Made by a program: the position numbers and the translations under genes. Below, piece by piece: positions 1-11,489 of a stretch of DNA of 64,000 bases. The notes under the pieces were generated by a model, which was not told the origin of the DNA, did no database searches, and saw nothing but the letters and a program-made list of their open reading frames with translations. Numbering within the stretch: position 1 is the stretch's first letter; the number at the start of each line of letters is the position of its first letter. This stretch comes from Mesostigma viride (Eukaryota > Streptophyta > Mesostigmatophyceae > Mesostigmatales > Mesostigmataceae). The stretch lies in the NCBI GenBank assembly GCA_009746045.1, contig RPFO01000175.1:1127001-1191000 (forward strand), written 5' to 3'.

Positions 1-164
1 CTCGATCTACTACATCTGGACCCGGTTGAATTTGGATGGGTCTTAACCAAGGGGGACATCAGAACCAGCAAATGTATCTTTGAGTACACCGCAGATTGGG
101 GTTATGATATCTTGTTGCATACGTACCATCAGCCCCATCCGGGCCGAGCCCGCTGGGAAATACA

Positions 165-824
165 TTGGCCGGGCTACACTTGATGATTACCCTGGCGGTA
201 GACCACCCTCTCGTGGACCGCAGGGCCACTGATGTACAACATCTTTTGATGCATAGGGCGATAGGGGTCTGCGCTACGCTCCACGAGCGTTTTGGTCATG
301 ATGCATCATGCCTGTGCACGCACCCTAGTGAAACCATTGAGCACAGGTTCCTTTTCTGTAATCTCCCAGGGGTTTGGACGTGGCTCATTAACATCTGGGC
401 CACATGGACGGCATCGCCACCCAATCTCCCAATTAGCGTGCGTACCATCATTTTCGGTATTGCTGGCACACCAGGGACCGAGCTTTCAGTTTCCCAAGCA
501 GAATGGATATGGCTACGCACTACTATGCTATACGCGATCTGGACCATACGCAACGAGACAGTCTTTAATGTCCGCGAGGAGCCGTATACCCGCGGCGGCG
601 TAGTCCGGCGCTTTATATACCTATGGAATGCGGCTATGCGCCGCTACTGGCTGTTAGCTCAGGAACAACACAGGGTGTGGGACCCAGGGCCCAATAACGA
701 CAAGCCCAGCCCGCTCCAGCTTTTTCATGATCTACTGGGCCGTAATCAGGTATTCACCAGTATGCCTCATGGCGACATTACTCAGGTCCAATGGCTTCCC
801 TGGTCTAATAACGCGCCCTATTAG
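165..824 (+). pseudogene. 3' end of a LINE reverse-transcriptase polyprotein
   Basis: The open frame encodes 219 residues with a Cys/His cluster near residues 49-65 (C..C, then an ET..H....C pattern) followed by a Trp-rich stretch. This matches the zinc-binding tail found after the RT/RNase H of many non-LTR retrotransposons (zf-RVT type). Positions 1-164 continue similar protein in another frame, so the upstream part is shifted or cut by the window edge. The protein would bind template RNA or the RT complex. No ATG with good context is seen, so this is the C-terminal part of a larger broken ORF. The family call rests on the spacing of the Cys/His residues. Confidence 0.6.
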
Positions 825-942
825 CCTTTCACCTGTCACCGCCACACGTGTGTGTGCCCACCTTAATTAGGATTCGCTGATACTCATTTCCCCTCTCACC
901 GCTTTGGTCCATAATTGGCTAATAAAATATACCCATTTCCCC
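825..942 (+). other. LINE 3' untranslated remnant
   Basis: A-T-rich non-coding sequence after the LINE stop codon, with an AATAAA at about 921-926. It joins Copia-1 directly at 943. No poly-A tail or target duplication is visible at the join. Confidence 0.35.
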
Positions 943-990
943 GAAATAAAGTAAAACTTTGTGGCAAACATTGTTTTCTCACTCCTAACA
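943..990 (+). repeat. Copia-1 5' LTR remnant (last 48 bp)
   Basis: Matches 6879-6926 base for base. It begins at the AATAAA polyadenylation signal and ends in ...CTAACA just before the primer-binding site. Sequence upstream of 943 is unrelated to the 3' LTR, so about 384 bp of the LTR is missing. Confidence 0.88.
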
Positions 991-1003
991 TGGCATCGGA
1001 GTG
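991..1003 (+). other. Copia-1 primer-binding site
   Basis: TGGCATCGGAGTG follows the LTR end directly and resembles the TGGTATCAGAGC primer site, complementary to initiator-Met tRNA, of many copia elements. Confidence 0.7.
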
Positions 1004-1237
1004 CGGTTCGCACGCCTTTCGACCTGCTTACCGCTGGTAAAAGTCCTTTCCCGAGGCTCTGCTCGCGGTTGACTTTAGATTTGTGTATTTCGGCGAGATT
1101 TGCATGACGACAGCGTAGGCGGAGGTTTAATTCCCGTCCGGCGCGTAAAACAAAAGGTGCTTGATTCGATTCCTGGCCGGAATCTCTTGGTCAACGTTAC
1201 CTTTTTTTCGGAGTTTTTTGCTGTTTTTCTTGCTGGA

Positions 1238-2243
1238 ATGGCTTCCGGCACTCGCAGCCAGGTCGCTTCCGCGGGTCGCGCTGCTGGCAGTAACGATTTT
1301 GATGCCGACGACGCTGCCGGTCTGGCCGCTTTGACTGCATCGTCCGTAACTCTTACCGATTCGGGTCTCCCAGGCGAAGTATTTTTTGACGCAGCAGCTG
1401 GGCTGGCTGCCCTGGCTTTGCACCCGCCAGGTGGTGACGAGGACGCCGCCCTCGGTGCTCCCGACGGTGAGAATCCGGCGGTTGACGGTGGTGGTTTGAG
1501 CCGCGGTACGGCGGGGGGGGCCCCGCCCGAGCCTCCTTTGTGGCTTGCAAGGAGCTTTTGAAGGATGTTCGTGGGGTCAAGGTTTTTACCGGCTCAGATT
1601 GGACGCTGTGGATCCCTTTTAAGGACCATTTCTTGGGCCTTGTTTCCCTTTATGCTGGCCTCCTTGGAGTGCTGGCAGGTGTTGTCCAGAACGTGCAACT
1701 GGATCGGCTCCTTTACGTTGCCTTGTTGGCCGTCGTCGATGGGCCTGCGCGTGCCTTGATGCAGACGCTCCCCCTGGATCGTCGCCTGGGCAGTCTGGCC
1801 ATCACCAAGCTCATCCAGGTCTATGAGCATGGCAAGCTCACCAAGTCCATGCGTCTGGACTTGTGGAAACAAATGGCCCAACTTCGTCAAACTGCTCGCG
1901 AGACTGTGGAGCCGTATGTGAACCGCTCGGAACTGCTGTACGCCAAGCTACAGGCTGCAGGCATTACGTTCCCAGTCGCTGCCTTCATTGCCAGCGTCCT
2001 CAGCGGTCTGCGCGCCGAGTACCGGCCCGCGCTAATCTCCCTCCGTCTTGACGAGGTCGAGACTGTTCCGGTCCTGCGGCAGCGCCTGATGGAAGTTGAA
2101 GATCTGCTGACGGGTGGCCTCCCGTCCCCTGCAGATTCTGGCTCTGCCTCCAACCACGCGTACCATACCCCTGGCCGGGGGCGTGGCCCACGGAATGGCG
2201 GTGCCCGCGGCAACGGCAACGGCAACAGCAACGGCACCGGAAG

Positions 2244-2313
<70 letters not shown>

Positions 2314-5300
2314 CACGGCAACGGCCGCGCCCACGGCAATGGCCACGGCAACGGCCACGGCCATGGCGGCAGCAGCGGGGGGCGCGGCGGGCGCGGTGGT
2401 GGTCGCGGTGGTGGCGCAGGGGTCGGGCGTGGTCGCGGGCCGCCCTGCTCCGTCTGCGCCAAGCCTGGACATGACGCCGCCACCTGCTGGACTGCCCATC
2501 CCGCCCAGCGCCCTGCTCACCTCCGCGGTGACGGCGCCGGGCACGCCCATCACACCGACGCAGGCCTGCCTCCCTTGGAGACGACGTACGCGTTCCACGT
2601 GGGTCGAGGCCCTTTGTGTGCTTCCCTGCGCGCCAACCCTTTAGGTGCTTCCCTGCGCGACGGTGTGCAGCCTCACGGGCAGGCCTCGCTTCGTCCAGTG
2701 CACGGCCTTGCGCCTTCCCCGTCCCGCTCGGGCAGTCGTCTCTCGGCACCCCGCCCCAGCACCTCCTCGGACTCGACGGCTGGTTCCTCAACCACCGCTC
2801 CTTCTGTGCTTCACACGGCCGCAACGGCCTCGGCTAGGTGTGCCCCGGAGTGGGTGGTTGACACGGGTGCCACGTACCACATGACGCCTCACCGGGCGGA
2901 CTTTGGCGATGGATTTGATCCCGCCTTCCGGCTGCGCATCACCGGCTCGGGCGGCAATCTGCATGCGGGCGGCAGGGGCCCTCTGCTTCTCCGGCTCGGC
3001 ACCCCGGACGTGCACCTCGGCCCAGCTTTGTATGTCCCAGGCCTTCAGGCCCGCCTACTCTCGGTGAGCCAGCTCTTTAAAGCCGGCCATGATGTGGACT
3101 TTAAGCACCTGCGCCTCACTTTGGGGACCCGCACGTTCCCCCTCGTGGAGTGTGACGGCATTTACTTGCTCCGCGGGGTGGCGCCCCATGCCCTCGCCAC
3201 ATCAGCCGCCCCCGTGGACCTGATGCAGTGGCACCTGCGCCTCGGACACGCTGGCGCGGATCGTATTGCTCGGCTAGCCGCCGACCCCGCCTCAAACATG
3301 GTGACCCACGGTCCCAAGGCTCCCACGTGTCCTTCCTGCCCTGCCGGTCACTTGCGGCGGAGCAGCTTTCCCCCCAGCACGACGCCACGCTGCGCGACCC
3401 CTCGCCATCGCCTGCACTGCGACCTGCTAGGTCCCATGCGGACCCCTGCCGTGTTGGGGGACTGGCGGTATGTCCTGGGCATCACGGATGAAGCCACTCG
3501 TTTTCACTGGGTTTACTTCTTGAAGACGAAGGACGCTGCCGTTGGGAGCCTGCGTCACTTCCTGGCCACGGAGATCAAGCCGTTCCGGGCGTCCGCGGCC
3601 ACGGCGCCTGTGGAGCTTCGCTCCGACCAAGACGCGGTTTTCACTGGCCAGGACTGGCGCGCCGTCTGCGCCGAGTATGGCGTGCGGCAAGAGTTCTCGT
3701 CCCCCTATACGCCGGAGCAGAACGGCGTGGCGGAGCGATTCTGGGGCGTCGCAGTTAGCATGACCAGGAGCATGCTGGCGCATGCTGGCCTCGGCAAGGA
3801 GTTCTGGGCTCTAGCCTTTGCATGCGCCATCTACATCATCAACAGGCTGCCCTGCCGCAGCAACCCGGAGCACGCAACGCCCTACTTCCTCATGTATGGG
3901 CGCCCTGCGGATTTATCCGGCATGCGTGTGTTTGGCTGCCCCTCCCACGTCTTGGTTGAGGGGGCAGCCCGTGAGAAGTTTGATTCTCGCGCTGAGGATG
4001 GCCTCTTCGTGGGATACAAGCTTGACTCCCCGGCCTACCTCGTATGGGTGCCCGACAAGGCGACGGGCGGCGGGCGTGTCATCGAGCGCAAGCACGTGCA
4101 GTTCGACGAGACGTGGCGCAACCGGGCCCCGCAGGCTGCGCAGTGGCTCCCGGCGGCCCCCTTTGCGGAGGCCGACCTCTTTCCCGCCGACATGCTGACT
4201 CCTGCCCCTTTGCAGTTACCCTCTGCCTCTGCCGAGGACTCTGGGGGGCCGGCAACGCCCTCCACTGCCTTGCCCGCAGGCCGTGAGGACAGCTATGTCA
4301 GCATCGGGGGGACTCCTGAGCGTTTCGTTCTCCCCCCGGCCGCCGCTGCGGCCATCCAGGCACTTGTGCGGAACGGCCTGCTCCGACGGCTCCGGCTCCT
4401 GCCTCGGCGCCGACATCTTACCTCACCGTGTCAGATGCTCGACAGCATGCCCCTCTGTTGCGCGGACAGGCCTCTGGCCACTCGCGTTCTGCGGCGTCAT
4501 ATGAACACGCCGGGGCGGGGATGCCTCCGCCGCATTTGAGTACCTCGGTTGACCTGGAGAGCACGGCTGACAGCACCGGCTATTCTCCTCCGGCGTCCCC
4601 TGGTGCCTCTGCAGGTCTCCTCCCCGTGTGGGGTTCCCGTGGTGCTGCCTTGTGTGGCGACCTTTCTCATGGCAGTAACACCCCCGCTCCCCCTGGTTTC
4701 GGGGGCGATGATGTATTGGATGACGCACTTTCTTCCTGGCCGGATCAACCTGTCACCAAGGCTGCACGGATCCACGCGCATCACTCACTTGTCGCTGACC
4801 TGTGCTTCGCTGCTGCTTTTCATAGCCAGCCTGCGTCCGTGCCCTCCTCTCCCGCTGCCGCCCTTGCCTTGCCGGAATGGCGCACGGCCATGGAGAGTGA
4901 GCTGGCCAGCCTCCAGGAGCACCAGGTTTACGAGCTTCTGCATATGCGTGATCTTCCGCGCGGTGCCAAGCTCCTACCCACCAAGTGGGTCTTCGCCCAG
5001 AAAGCTGATGGGCGGTGCAAGGCCCGGTTTGTGTGCAAGGGGTTTGCACAGCGCGAGGGCATTGATTTCGGTGAGACTTTTGCTCCCACCGTCCGTGCTG
5101 CCACCGTGCGCCTGGGCTTGGCTCGTGCTGGCACTGCTGGCCACCCCATCCGGCAGCTGGATGTCCGCACCGCGTTCCTCTATGCTGAGTTGGAGGAGGA
5201 CGTGTATGTCCTTCCCCCCAAGGGCTTTGAGGAGCGCGACCCCACTGGCCAAACGTACCTCTGGCGCCTCCGGCGGAGCCTCTATGGGCTCAAACAGGCG

Positions 5301-6349
5301 CCCCGGAACTGGCACCACACGCTCCGGGACTACCTCATCCATGAGACTGGCGCTGTCCAGAGCACCACGGACACGTGTCTGTTCCTGTATGTTGGTGGTT
5401 TTGCCTTCGTCCATGTCGACGATCTCCTGGTCTCCCACTCCTCGGCGGAGTGGCTATCGCAGTGGACCCAACGGGTGTCCCAGCGCTTCCAGATCACCGA
5501 GACGGATGCCCCCTCCCTCTTTCTGGGGGTCTCCCTGGTCCTCGACCCGCCGGCGCGCACAGTTTTTCTGCACCAAGGCCCGTATCTGGAGGCCCTCGCT
5601 GAGCGCTTTGGGGTCTCCCCACGGGCGGTGAAGACGCCCGTCGTCCCCAACACCCCCCGTGGTGAGGGGGGGCTTCTCAACGCGGACGACACTCGCGTCT
5701 ACCAAGCGATCACCGGGGCACTCCTGTATGCGATGGGATGCACTCGGCCTGACCTGGCATTCGCAGTCAACCTGCTGACTCAGAATATGAAAAACCCTAC
5801 TGTAAGCGACCTTGGGCTGGCACGCCGGGTGCTTCAGTACGCGGTACACACCAAGGACCTGGGTCTGTCCTACTCGGGGCAGGGGGGGCTGGTGGCCTAC
5901 TCGGATGCCGACTGGGCAAACGATCCTGTGGACCGCAAGTCAATCACTGGCAACGTGGTCATGTACCGCGGTGCTGCGGTGGAGTGGACCAGTCGCAAGC
6001 AGCCCACTCCAGCCCTGTCCACCTGTGAGGCCGAGTACATGGCCCTGTGCGGTGTCACGCAGCAGGTGGTCCCCTTCTCACCATCACCAAGGAGTTGGGT
6101 GACCCGGCCTCAGGGCCAATTCAGGTGTTTTGCGACAACACTGGTGCTGTGGCTCTGTCACGAGACCCTGTTCACCCTCGGCGTACCAAGCACATCGACG
6201 TCAAGTACCACTACATTCGCGCGAAGGTCGCGGATGGCACCGTTCAGGTGTCTCACCTTCCTGGGGCAGCGATGATCGCCGACATGCTCACCAAGGCACT
6301 ACCCGAGCCACGTTTTGTGGAGCTCAGACACAAGTTGTTGGGTATTTGA
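1238..6349 (+). pseudogene. Copia-1 gag-pol polyprotein (three frameshifts)
   Basis: The likely start is the ATG at 1238. Frame 2 shifts to frame 1 in a G/C run near 1512-1525, frame 1 to frame 3 near 4340-4370, and frame 3 to frame 2 near 6065. Domains: gag (about 1580-2130), Gly/Asn repeat (2211-2368), CCHC zinc knuckle C-x2-C-x4-H-x4-C (about 2449-2490), retropepsin with VVDTGAT (about 2857), the GAG-pre-integrase H..LGH motif (about 3230), integrase D (about 3420), D (about 3622) and E (about 3730), RT with FVHVDD (about 5406) and RNase H with SDADWAN (about 5900). It ends TKALPEPRF...LLGI at a stop at 6347-6349. All catalytic motifs survive, so decay is recent in terms of substitutions. 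The N-terminal start is inferred. Confidence 0.9.
2211..2368 (+). repeat. (AACGGC)n hexanucleotide tract in gag
   Basis: About 25 AACGGC-like units encode a Gly-Asn repeat between the gag core and the zinc knuckle. Replication slippage inside a coding frame is the likely origin; the 6-bp unit keeps the frame. Confidence 0.9.
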
Positions 6350-6486
6350 GTTACTGGCAATTAGTGATGAGACAACATAAGGACACACTTGCTAGCCTGT
6401 GACAGTGGTCCCATACTACAGTTCTTTTATTTAGTGAACATTTGTTCTGGCTTGCTTGAGTTTGTTTTCCGGCCTGTGTGCCGAGT

Positions 6487-6926
6487 AAGGGGGGTGTCAG
6501 AAGTATCGACACACCTGCCTGAAACTAGTACTTATAGTTTAGTGCTAGCTCTGGACTACATGGACGGGCATGTGCCGCATGTTTAAGTTCTGTTCCATAA
6601 GTGACCCAGTCATTCTGTGACTGACCTTGAACTTTGGTTGTGAATGGTTGGCTTGAGATCACGTTATGATTGTAACTGCCACACAGTCAGAAAAGAACCG
6701 GTTTGGTGTGGCCACGTTGTAGGTAGATCATAACTGCTACCCAGTAGCTGAGCCTGGAATTGTTTAAAAGGCGAAGCTACGCACCTTGTTTGCTCTCTCA
6801 GTACCTCACACCTCACACACTCCTGTGGTGGAACTAGCAGCCGGCCAGCTGCCGACTGAGACTTATTTTTATCTGAGTGAAATAAAGTAAAACTTTGTGG
6901 CAAACATTGTTTTCTCACTCCTAACA
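6487..6926 (+). repeat. Copia-1 polypurine tract and 3' LTR
   Basis: The purine run AAGGGGGG (6487-6494) is followed by the 432-bp LTR (6495-6926), which starts TGTCAG and ends CTAACA. It holds a TTTAAAAG promoter-like box near 6764 and an AATAAA signal at 6880-6885. The complete 3' LTR defines how much the 5' copy has lost. Confidence 0.85.
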
Positions 6927-7449
6927 ACAAGCACAGCCAATTCCCTGCGATCACAGTGATCAGTTCCTTGTTGGCTGGTTCCACAAGGGGGGGAGTCCGA
7001 AAACAAGAAAATTTACACAACGCTGGATTTTCCGGGTAAATGGGTATTTTTATCATTGACCAATAGGATTATCGTTAGGTGAAGAGGCACCCCGTATCGA
7101 CCAGCTGGTTACCAACTGTGTGTAGTGTGATGGGGGATATTCTGTGATAAATCCAAATTTGGCACGCCGCAAATAGTGAAAACAATTTGCGCTCTGTGCA
7201 ATTGGCTTAGCAGGGATTAACTACTGGCTATAATTGGAATAAACGTACACCTATTTACCTGGAAATAGTGAAAACAATTTGCGCTCAGTGCCGGTCGCGG
7301 GGATATGTTTAGAAAGGAGCAGTATATGTGACCAGGGAAGCCAAGTGACACGCGTAAGGTCACAACGCTGGATTAGTTCGAGTAGCGGATCTCGCGAAAA
7401 CAAGCGGCATGTTTGCCACTGGTCCCAACTGGATTTTCTGCTAATTCAC
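6927..7449. other. Non-coding spacer with a 24-bp direct repeat
   Basis: I see no gene. A 24-bp sequence around GTGAAAACAATTTGCGC occurs at 7171-7194 and again at 7263-7286, 92 bp apart. Confidence 0.5.
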
Positions 7450-7963
<514 letters not shown>

Positions 7964-8010
7964 GTCCCACTGCTAATTCACTGTTGTTGTTGTTTTTGAA
8001 AACATGTTTT

Positions 8011-8095
8011 TGAAAAATATGTTTCTGTCTTTACAACAAAAATATGTTCTGTACAGAACATATTTTTGTTGTAAAGACAGAAACATATTTTTTCA
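8011..8095. repeat. Near-perfect 85-bp palindrome
   Basis: The left arm 8011-8052 and right arm 8053-8095 are reverse complements with one extra A and no loop, centred on CTGT|ACAG. It is A/T-rich and could extrude a cruciform. It may be the fused ends of a small inverted-repeat element; no transposase is near. Confidence 0.9.
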
Positions 8096-8833
8096 ATCCA
8101 TGCACGAGTACCGTCTGGACCAATGGGAAAAGGTGCATTTTATGGCGAAAATATGTCATTTGATATGCAAATATTAGGAGAAAAAGAATATCCAATTTAT
8201 TTAGAAATAATATTCTGTGCATTGTTGTGTCCCACGCCGCCCAAGGGCAGGAGCTAATTCACTGGAATGGTCGGAATCCGGAGATGGTTTGACGGACAAA
8301 CCAACTGAATAGAACTTGGCGAGCTGAACCCAAATCCGAGGTCAGAACTTTCACAGCTATCTTTTACTTACGGTGTAGGCCTTGTGTTCTTATTTTCTAC
8401 TGTTGGCTCGAGGTGTATTTTTCTCGTTTCTCGTTTTTACGTTTGGCGCCAAAAAAGTGGTTTTTCACAGCCATTTTAAGTCACCCAGGTAAAGTTTTTA
8501 TGCTGAAGCCGTACGTCTCATCAAAACACACCACATATCTAGACATGCATATCTGTTTTCACATGGACCTCAGAAATCACATCATCCCATGGCACGTATT
8601 CCTGCATTCACATGTGCTGGGTTTTCTACTCCAGTTCAGACTCATCTGAGACTCGCTATCGCTGTCCACCCTAATAGGGCGTTTCTGCCGCGCCTTGTTA
8701 TCGCGGTCTTGTAAGTTGTAACACTCTCTCAATGAGGGAGTCATCAAAAAAGTCATTGTTGTTACGCGGAGGGCGTCGCACCTCATCGAGGATGGCGTCC
8801 ATGCAATTGGCGATTCGTGCAACATACTTGATC
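8096..8833. other. Non-coding spacer with a dispersed repeat
   Basis: I see no gene. The stretch 8389-8470 is repeated at about 44701-44780 (shared TTATTTTCTACTGTTGGC and CTCGTTTCTCG blocks) and holds TTTGGCGCCAAA at 8442-8453. The second copy is the host sequence into which YR-2 and YR-3 are inserted. Confidence 0.55.
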
Positions 8834-8940
8834 TAATAATTAATTAATTAATTATCAACATCACTCCGTTGGGAGCCGTAAATGTAGCACATATCCCTGA
8901 GAAGGGGCATATGGCTTTTAATACATTCTAGGCTACTTCA
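8834..8940 (-). repeat. LINE/SINE 3' tail with terminal hairpin (copy a)
   Basis: Read on the minus strand this gives GTGCTACAT, a short hairpin (8859-8883) with loop CAAC, and then a TAATTAATTAA tail. It matches the 3' end of the LINE fragment at 18113-18996 in layout and in the GTGCTACAT box, so it is the 3' tip of a truncated copy. Confidence 0.6.
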
Positions 8941-9109
8941 TGCAAGGGTGGGAATGTAAGCTACCCTTGCTCTACTCGATCTATCTCCTACTTTTTCCTT
9001 TATCTTCTTCGTCAATACAATGTTCATACAGAATGTCGGAACCAGCTTAATTTTCCGCTTTCAGGGGTACCCAAACATGCCGGAAAACTTGGTCTTGTGG
9101 CGCTTTGTA

Positions 9110-9790
9110 CCCTCCGTAGTTTTAGGACATGACACCCCAAAAGGGCACTTTTCTGGAAAACATACCTAGGCATGTGATAAAAATCCAGTTATGATGGGGG
9201 ACCACAAATATGATTTTTTAAAAAAGTTCCAACCGCTTGGGGGGGTACTACCCCCACCATGTGACAGTTATGTGCTAAAAATAGAAAAAGACGCTATTTT
9301 TGGCCGATTTTCCCTAGGACAATGGGCAAACCCAATGTGGCCAAGTCATATATTCCCATCTAATTGCAACCCTTGCCATTAGTTCCAGCTAGTTTGCAGG
9401 TCAGAATAAGCATGTTTAGACACATTGAAATAATTTAGCCCAAAACACGTATTTTTTGGGTGCCTAAAAAAATATATCAAATCATAGACACATGCAATGG
9501 GGTCAAATCTTATATTCAAAATTGGCCCAGGGTTGCAATCACACAGCCCCAAAGTTTCAGCTCATTCTGACCACGTTTACCCACGTTGAAATATGGTCAT
9601 GTGCAAAAAAAAAAATGACACGTAAAAGCAGTTTTGAGCACAAACAACACTCCAAAGACACCCTTGCCCACCACAAACTGGGCCAAAACAATTGCAATTA
9701 ATTAAATTAATGTATCACTAAAGCTTGCCACCAAATTACAGGTCATTCTGACCTAGTTTGCCCATATTACATCTTGTTATAGCTGCCAGC
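9110..9790 (-). repeat. Diverged copy of the right half of the 39148-41429 element
   Basis: It is the reverse-complement relative of about 40900-41430: shared landmarks include GGGCACTTTTCTGG, a GGGGGGTACTACCCCC-type block and AAATAGAAAAAGACGCTATT. The end near 9115-9140 (GACATGACACCCC) corresponds to the TIR of the 39148-41429 element. No coding capacity is seen. Confidence 0.6.
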
Positions 9791-9973
9791 CTGCATGCTT
9801 GGTGCACCATGACATGAGGCGATACCATGAGCACATTCCTAAGCTTGCCCCCTGCAAATGGGGCAGAACCACGAAAAACAAATGCTAGATGCTTGAAGAA
9901 AACAACCACCAACTCTTTAACCATTATGAGCAGGTATGACCGCTTGCGAGAATCACTCATAGCCAACACCATT

Positions 9974-10109
9974 TCTATTAACCGTGGAACTCCAGGGTAA
10001 CCAGACTCTTTATTAAAACAATGAGTGGAGCACATACAAAAGGCAGGCCACATCCCGGCCGCCGATGCTCATGGGAACACTTATTGCTTGGCAAAGGCTA
10101 GCCTTACCC
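9974..10109 (-). repeat. YR-1 b2 repeat (outer 3' end)
   Basis: Identical in length (136 bp) and near-identical in sequence to b1 at 20787-20922. In sense orientation it carries CCACTCATTGTTTTAATAAA, which includes an AATAAA signal. Confidence 0.88.
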
Positions 10110-10134
10110 CCAAACACGCAGGGAGGGTGGGCGG

Positions 10135-10289
10135 GAAAAGAAAAGAGGCCAACCTTAGCTAGGTGGGTTTGTTTTTGTCCTTTTTTGCGTGTCATGCGGC
10201 CTTGGCCCGGACGGCATTTTTTCGCCACGCAAATGTTGCGTCTGAACAAATGACGCAATGTGGCGTTCTAATTGCCGGCAGCTTACGTA
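10135..10289 (-). repeat. YR-1 a2 repeat, first part
   Basis: Matches 38224-38382 (a1) except for a 4-bp indel. It is interrupted at a TA by TA-1 and resumes at 20509. Confidence 0.9.
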
Positions 10290-10329
10290 CAGGGTCAGCT
10301 CACTTCCTTAGTGATTTCACTAATTCGGT

Positions 10330-10612
10330 AGATTAGTAATTCGATTGTACTAACGATTCGAGATTGCGATCCCGGGTTCGATCGGATACTCGTACTAATC
10401 TGTCGAATTTGGGGGGTTTCGACTTCAGTGACTTCAGTCAGACCCGAGTCATTAGTGGAAGTAACGTACTAACCATTCGCATGATTAGCAAATTGAATGA
10501 TGTCAGACTAACGAGCCGAATTCATTGTACTAATGAAGCGAATTCACACTAAAGAAGCGATTCTGGCACTAACGAAGCGATTCTGGCACTAACGAAGCGA
10601 ACTCCAGCGTCA
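10330..10612. repeat. TA-1 left subterminal repeats
   Basis: Repeated CACTAA/TACTAA words followed by GAAGCGA-like boxes, ending with two tandem copies of TTCTGGCACTAACGAAGCGA-type sequence. The same words occur at 15153-15290 near the other end. Such arrays are often transposase-binding sites; that role is inferred. Confidence 0.65.
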
Positions 10613-10758
10613 CTGATGCCAGCCTGTTACATATTGTGCGTCCTTCTGTGCTGCGTGCAGCGATGGCCACCGCAAGCGAGTAGACGTTTTTTTGTGGCTG
10701 ATAAACAATAATCAAGAGTGTGGTTGCAATTAATTTGGGCACTGTCGGCAACATAATA

Positions 10759-11247
10759 ATGTCCGACGTCGGGTGGAGGGAAAAATATGCCAATATCGTA
10801 AAGGGGGTCAAGGGTTTCCTGGGACAGGTATCCCCTGGTAAGCATGCTGACATTCTGCAGGCGGCAATGGCAGCTGCCGGCAGTGCTGAGCCGGAGCCAG
10901 CCGTGCCTGCAGCTGCCATTGCCACTGCAGACGCGAACGCCGCTGCGCAGGCCGGAAAGGAGGCGTGCACGCCGCACGAGCCTCTCCCCTCCCCGATGAA
11001 GCGCAAGCGAACGAAGCACATCTTTCGCTCTAATGATGAGAAGGTGAAACTGGTGGATGACTTTGTAGCGGTCAAGGACAGCATGCAGGAGCGCGGGTTT
11101 TTTACGAAGTGGTGCGCAGAGAAGGACGTTCACCCCAACACCGTCAGGGGGTGGCTGAAGAATCCCGCCAGGGTGCAACAGATGAAGACGGGCAAGAAGA
11201 CGGCAAAGGCGGTGCCCAGGATGGTGGAGGGCAAGACAGCCCAGTAA
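10759..11247 (+). CDS. Helix-turn-helix protein of TA-1, possible transposase first exon
   Basis: The frame from the ATG at 10759 gives about 162 residues: an Ala-rich linker, a basic KRKR segment near residue 86 and then FFTKWCAEKDVHPNTVRGWL, which fits the helix-turn-helix of CENP-B/pogo-type transposase N-termini. A GTAAGT lies at about 11244, so the stop at 11247 may lie in an intron and this could be exon 1. Downstream lies a minisatellite with no DDE motifs, so the rest of the transposase is missing or was not recognised. An in-frame GTG at 10720 exists, but ATG 10759 is preferred. The protein presumably binds the TIR or subterminal repeats. Confidence 0.5.
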   Translation: MSDVGWREKYANIVKGVKGFLGQVSPGKHADILQAAMAAAGSAEPEPAVPAAAIATADANAAAQAGKEACTPHEPLPSPMKRKRTKHIFRSNDEKVKLVDDFVAVKDSMQERGFFTKWCAEKDVHPNTVRGWLKNPARVQQMKTGKKTAKAVPRMVEGKTAQ

Positions 11248-11489
11248 GTCTAGTGTATACATATGTGTGTTGCCATTTAGTTCTGCACCTGTGTCTGTCA
11301 AAATTAGGTGTTTCTGTCCAAACGAAGGATGTGAAGCATTCGAAGCATATCTGGCCAGTTGGTTAGCACTTGGTTAGCAGCGTTCTGATTTGTTTCTCAC
11401 TCGTTTGCCCGATGCATGCATACAGCAGTTAACGTATGGTCTACTAAACCAAAGCATTCATGCCTATCCATGCCAATGTGAATGTGTCT

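Larger units (their letters stand above)
943..6926 (+). mobile_element. Copia-1, Ty1/copia LTR retrotransposon (degenerate)
   Basis: Order seen: 48-bp LTR remnant, primer-binding site, gag with zinc knuckle, protease, integrase, RT, RNase H, polypurine tract, 432-bp 3' LTR. This is the standard Ty1/copia order. The 5' LTR keeps only its last 48 bp, identical to the end of the 3' LTR. The coding region carries at least three frameshifts, so the copy is not autonomous. It is related to Copia-2 (59422-63717), sharing the same zinc-knuckle spacing and integrase landmarks, but the codon choice is more GC-rich. Confidence 0.93.

Noticed and set aside
10364-10386. CCCGGGTTCGATCGG resembles a tRNA T-loop/B box
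   Set aside because: No matching A box or cloverleaf stems around it.
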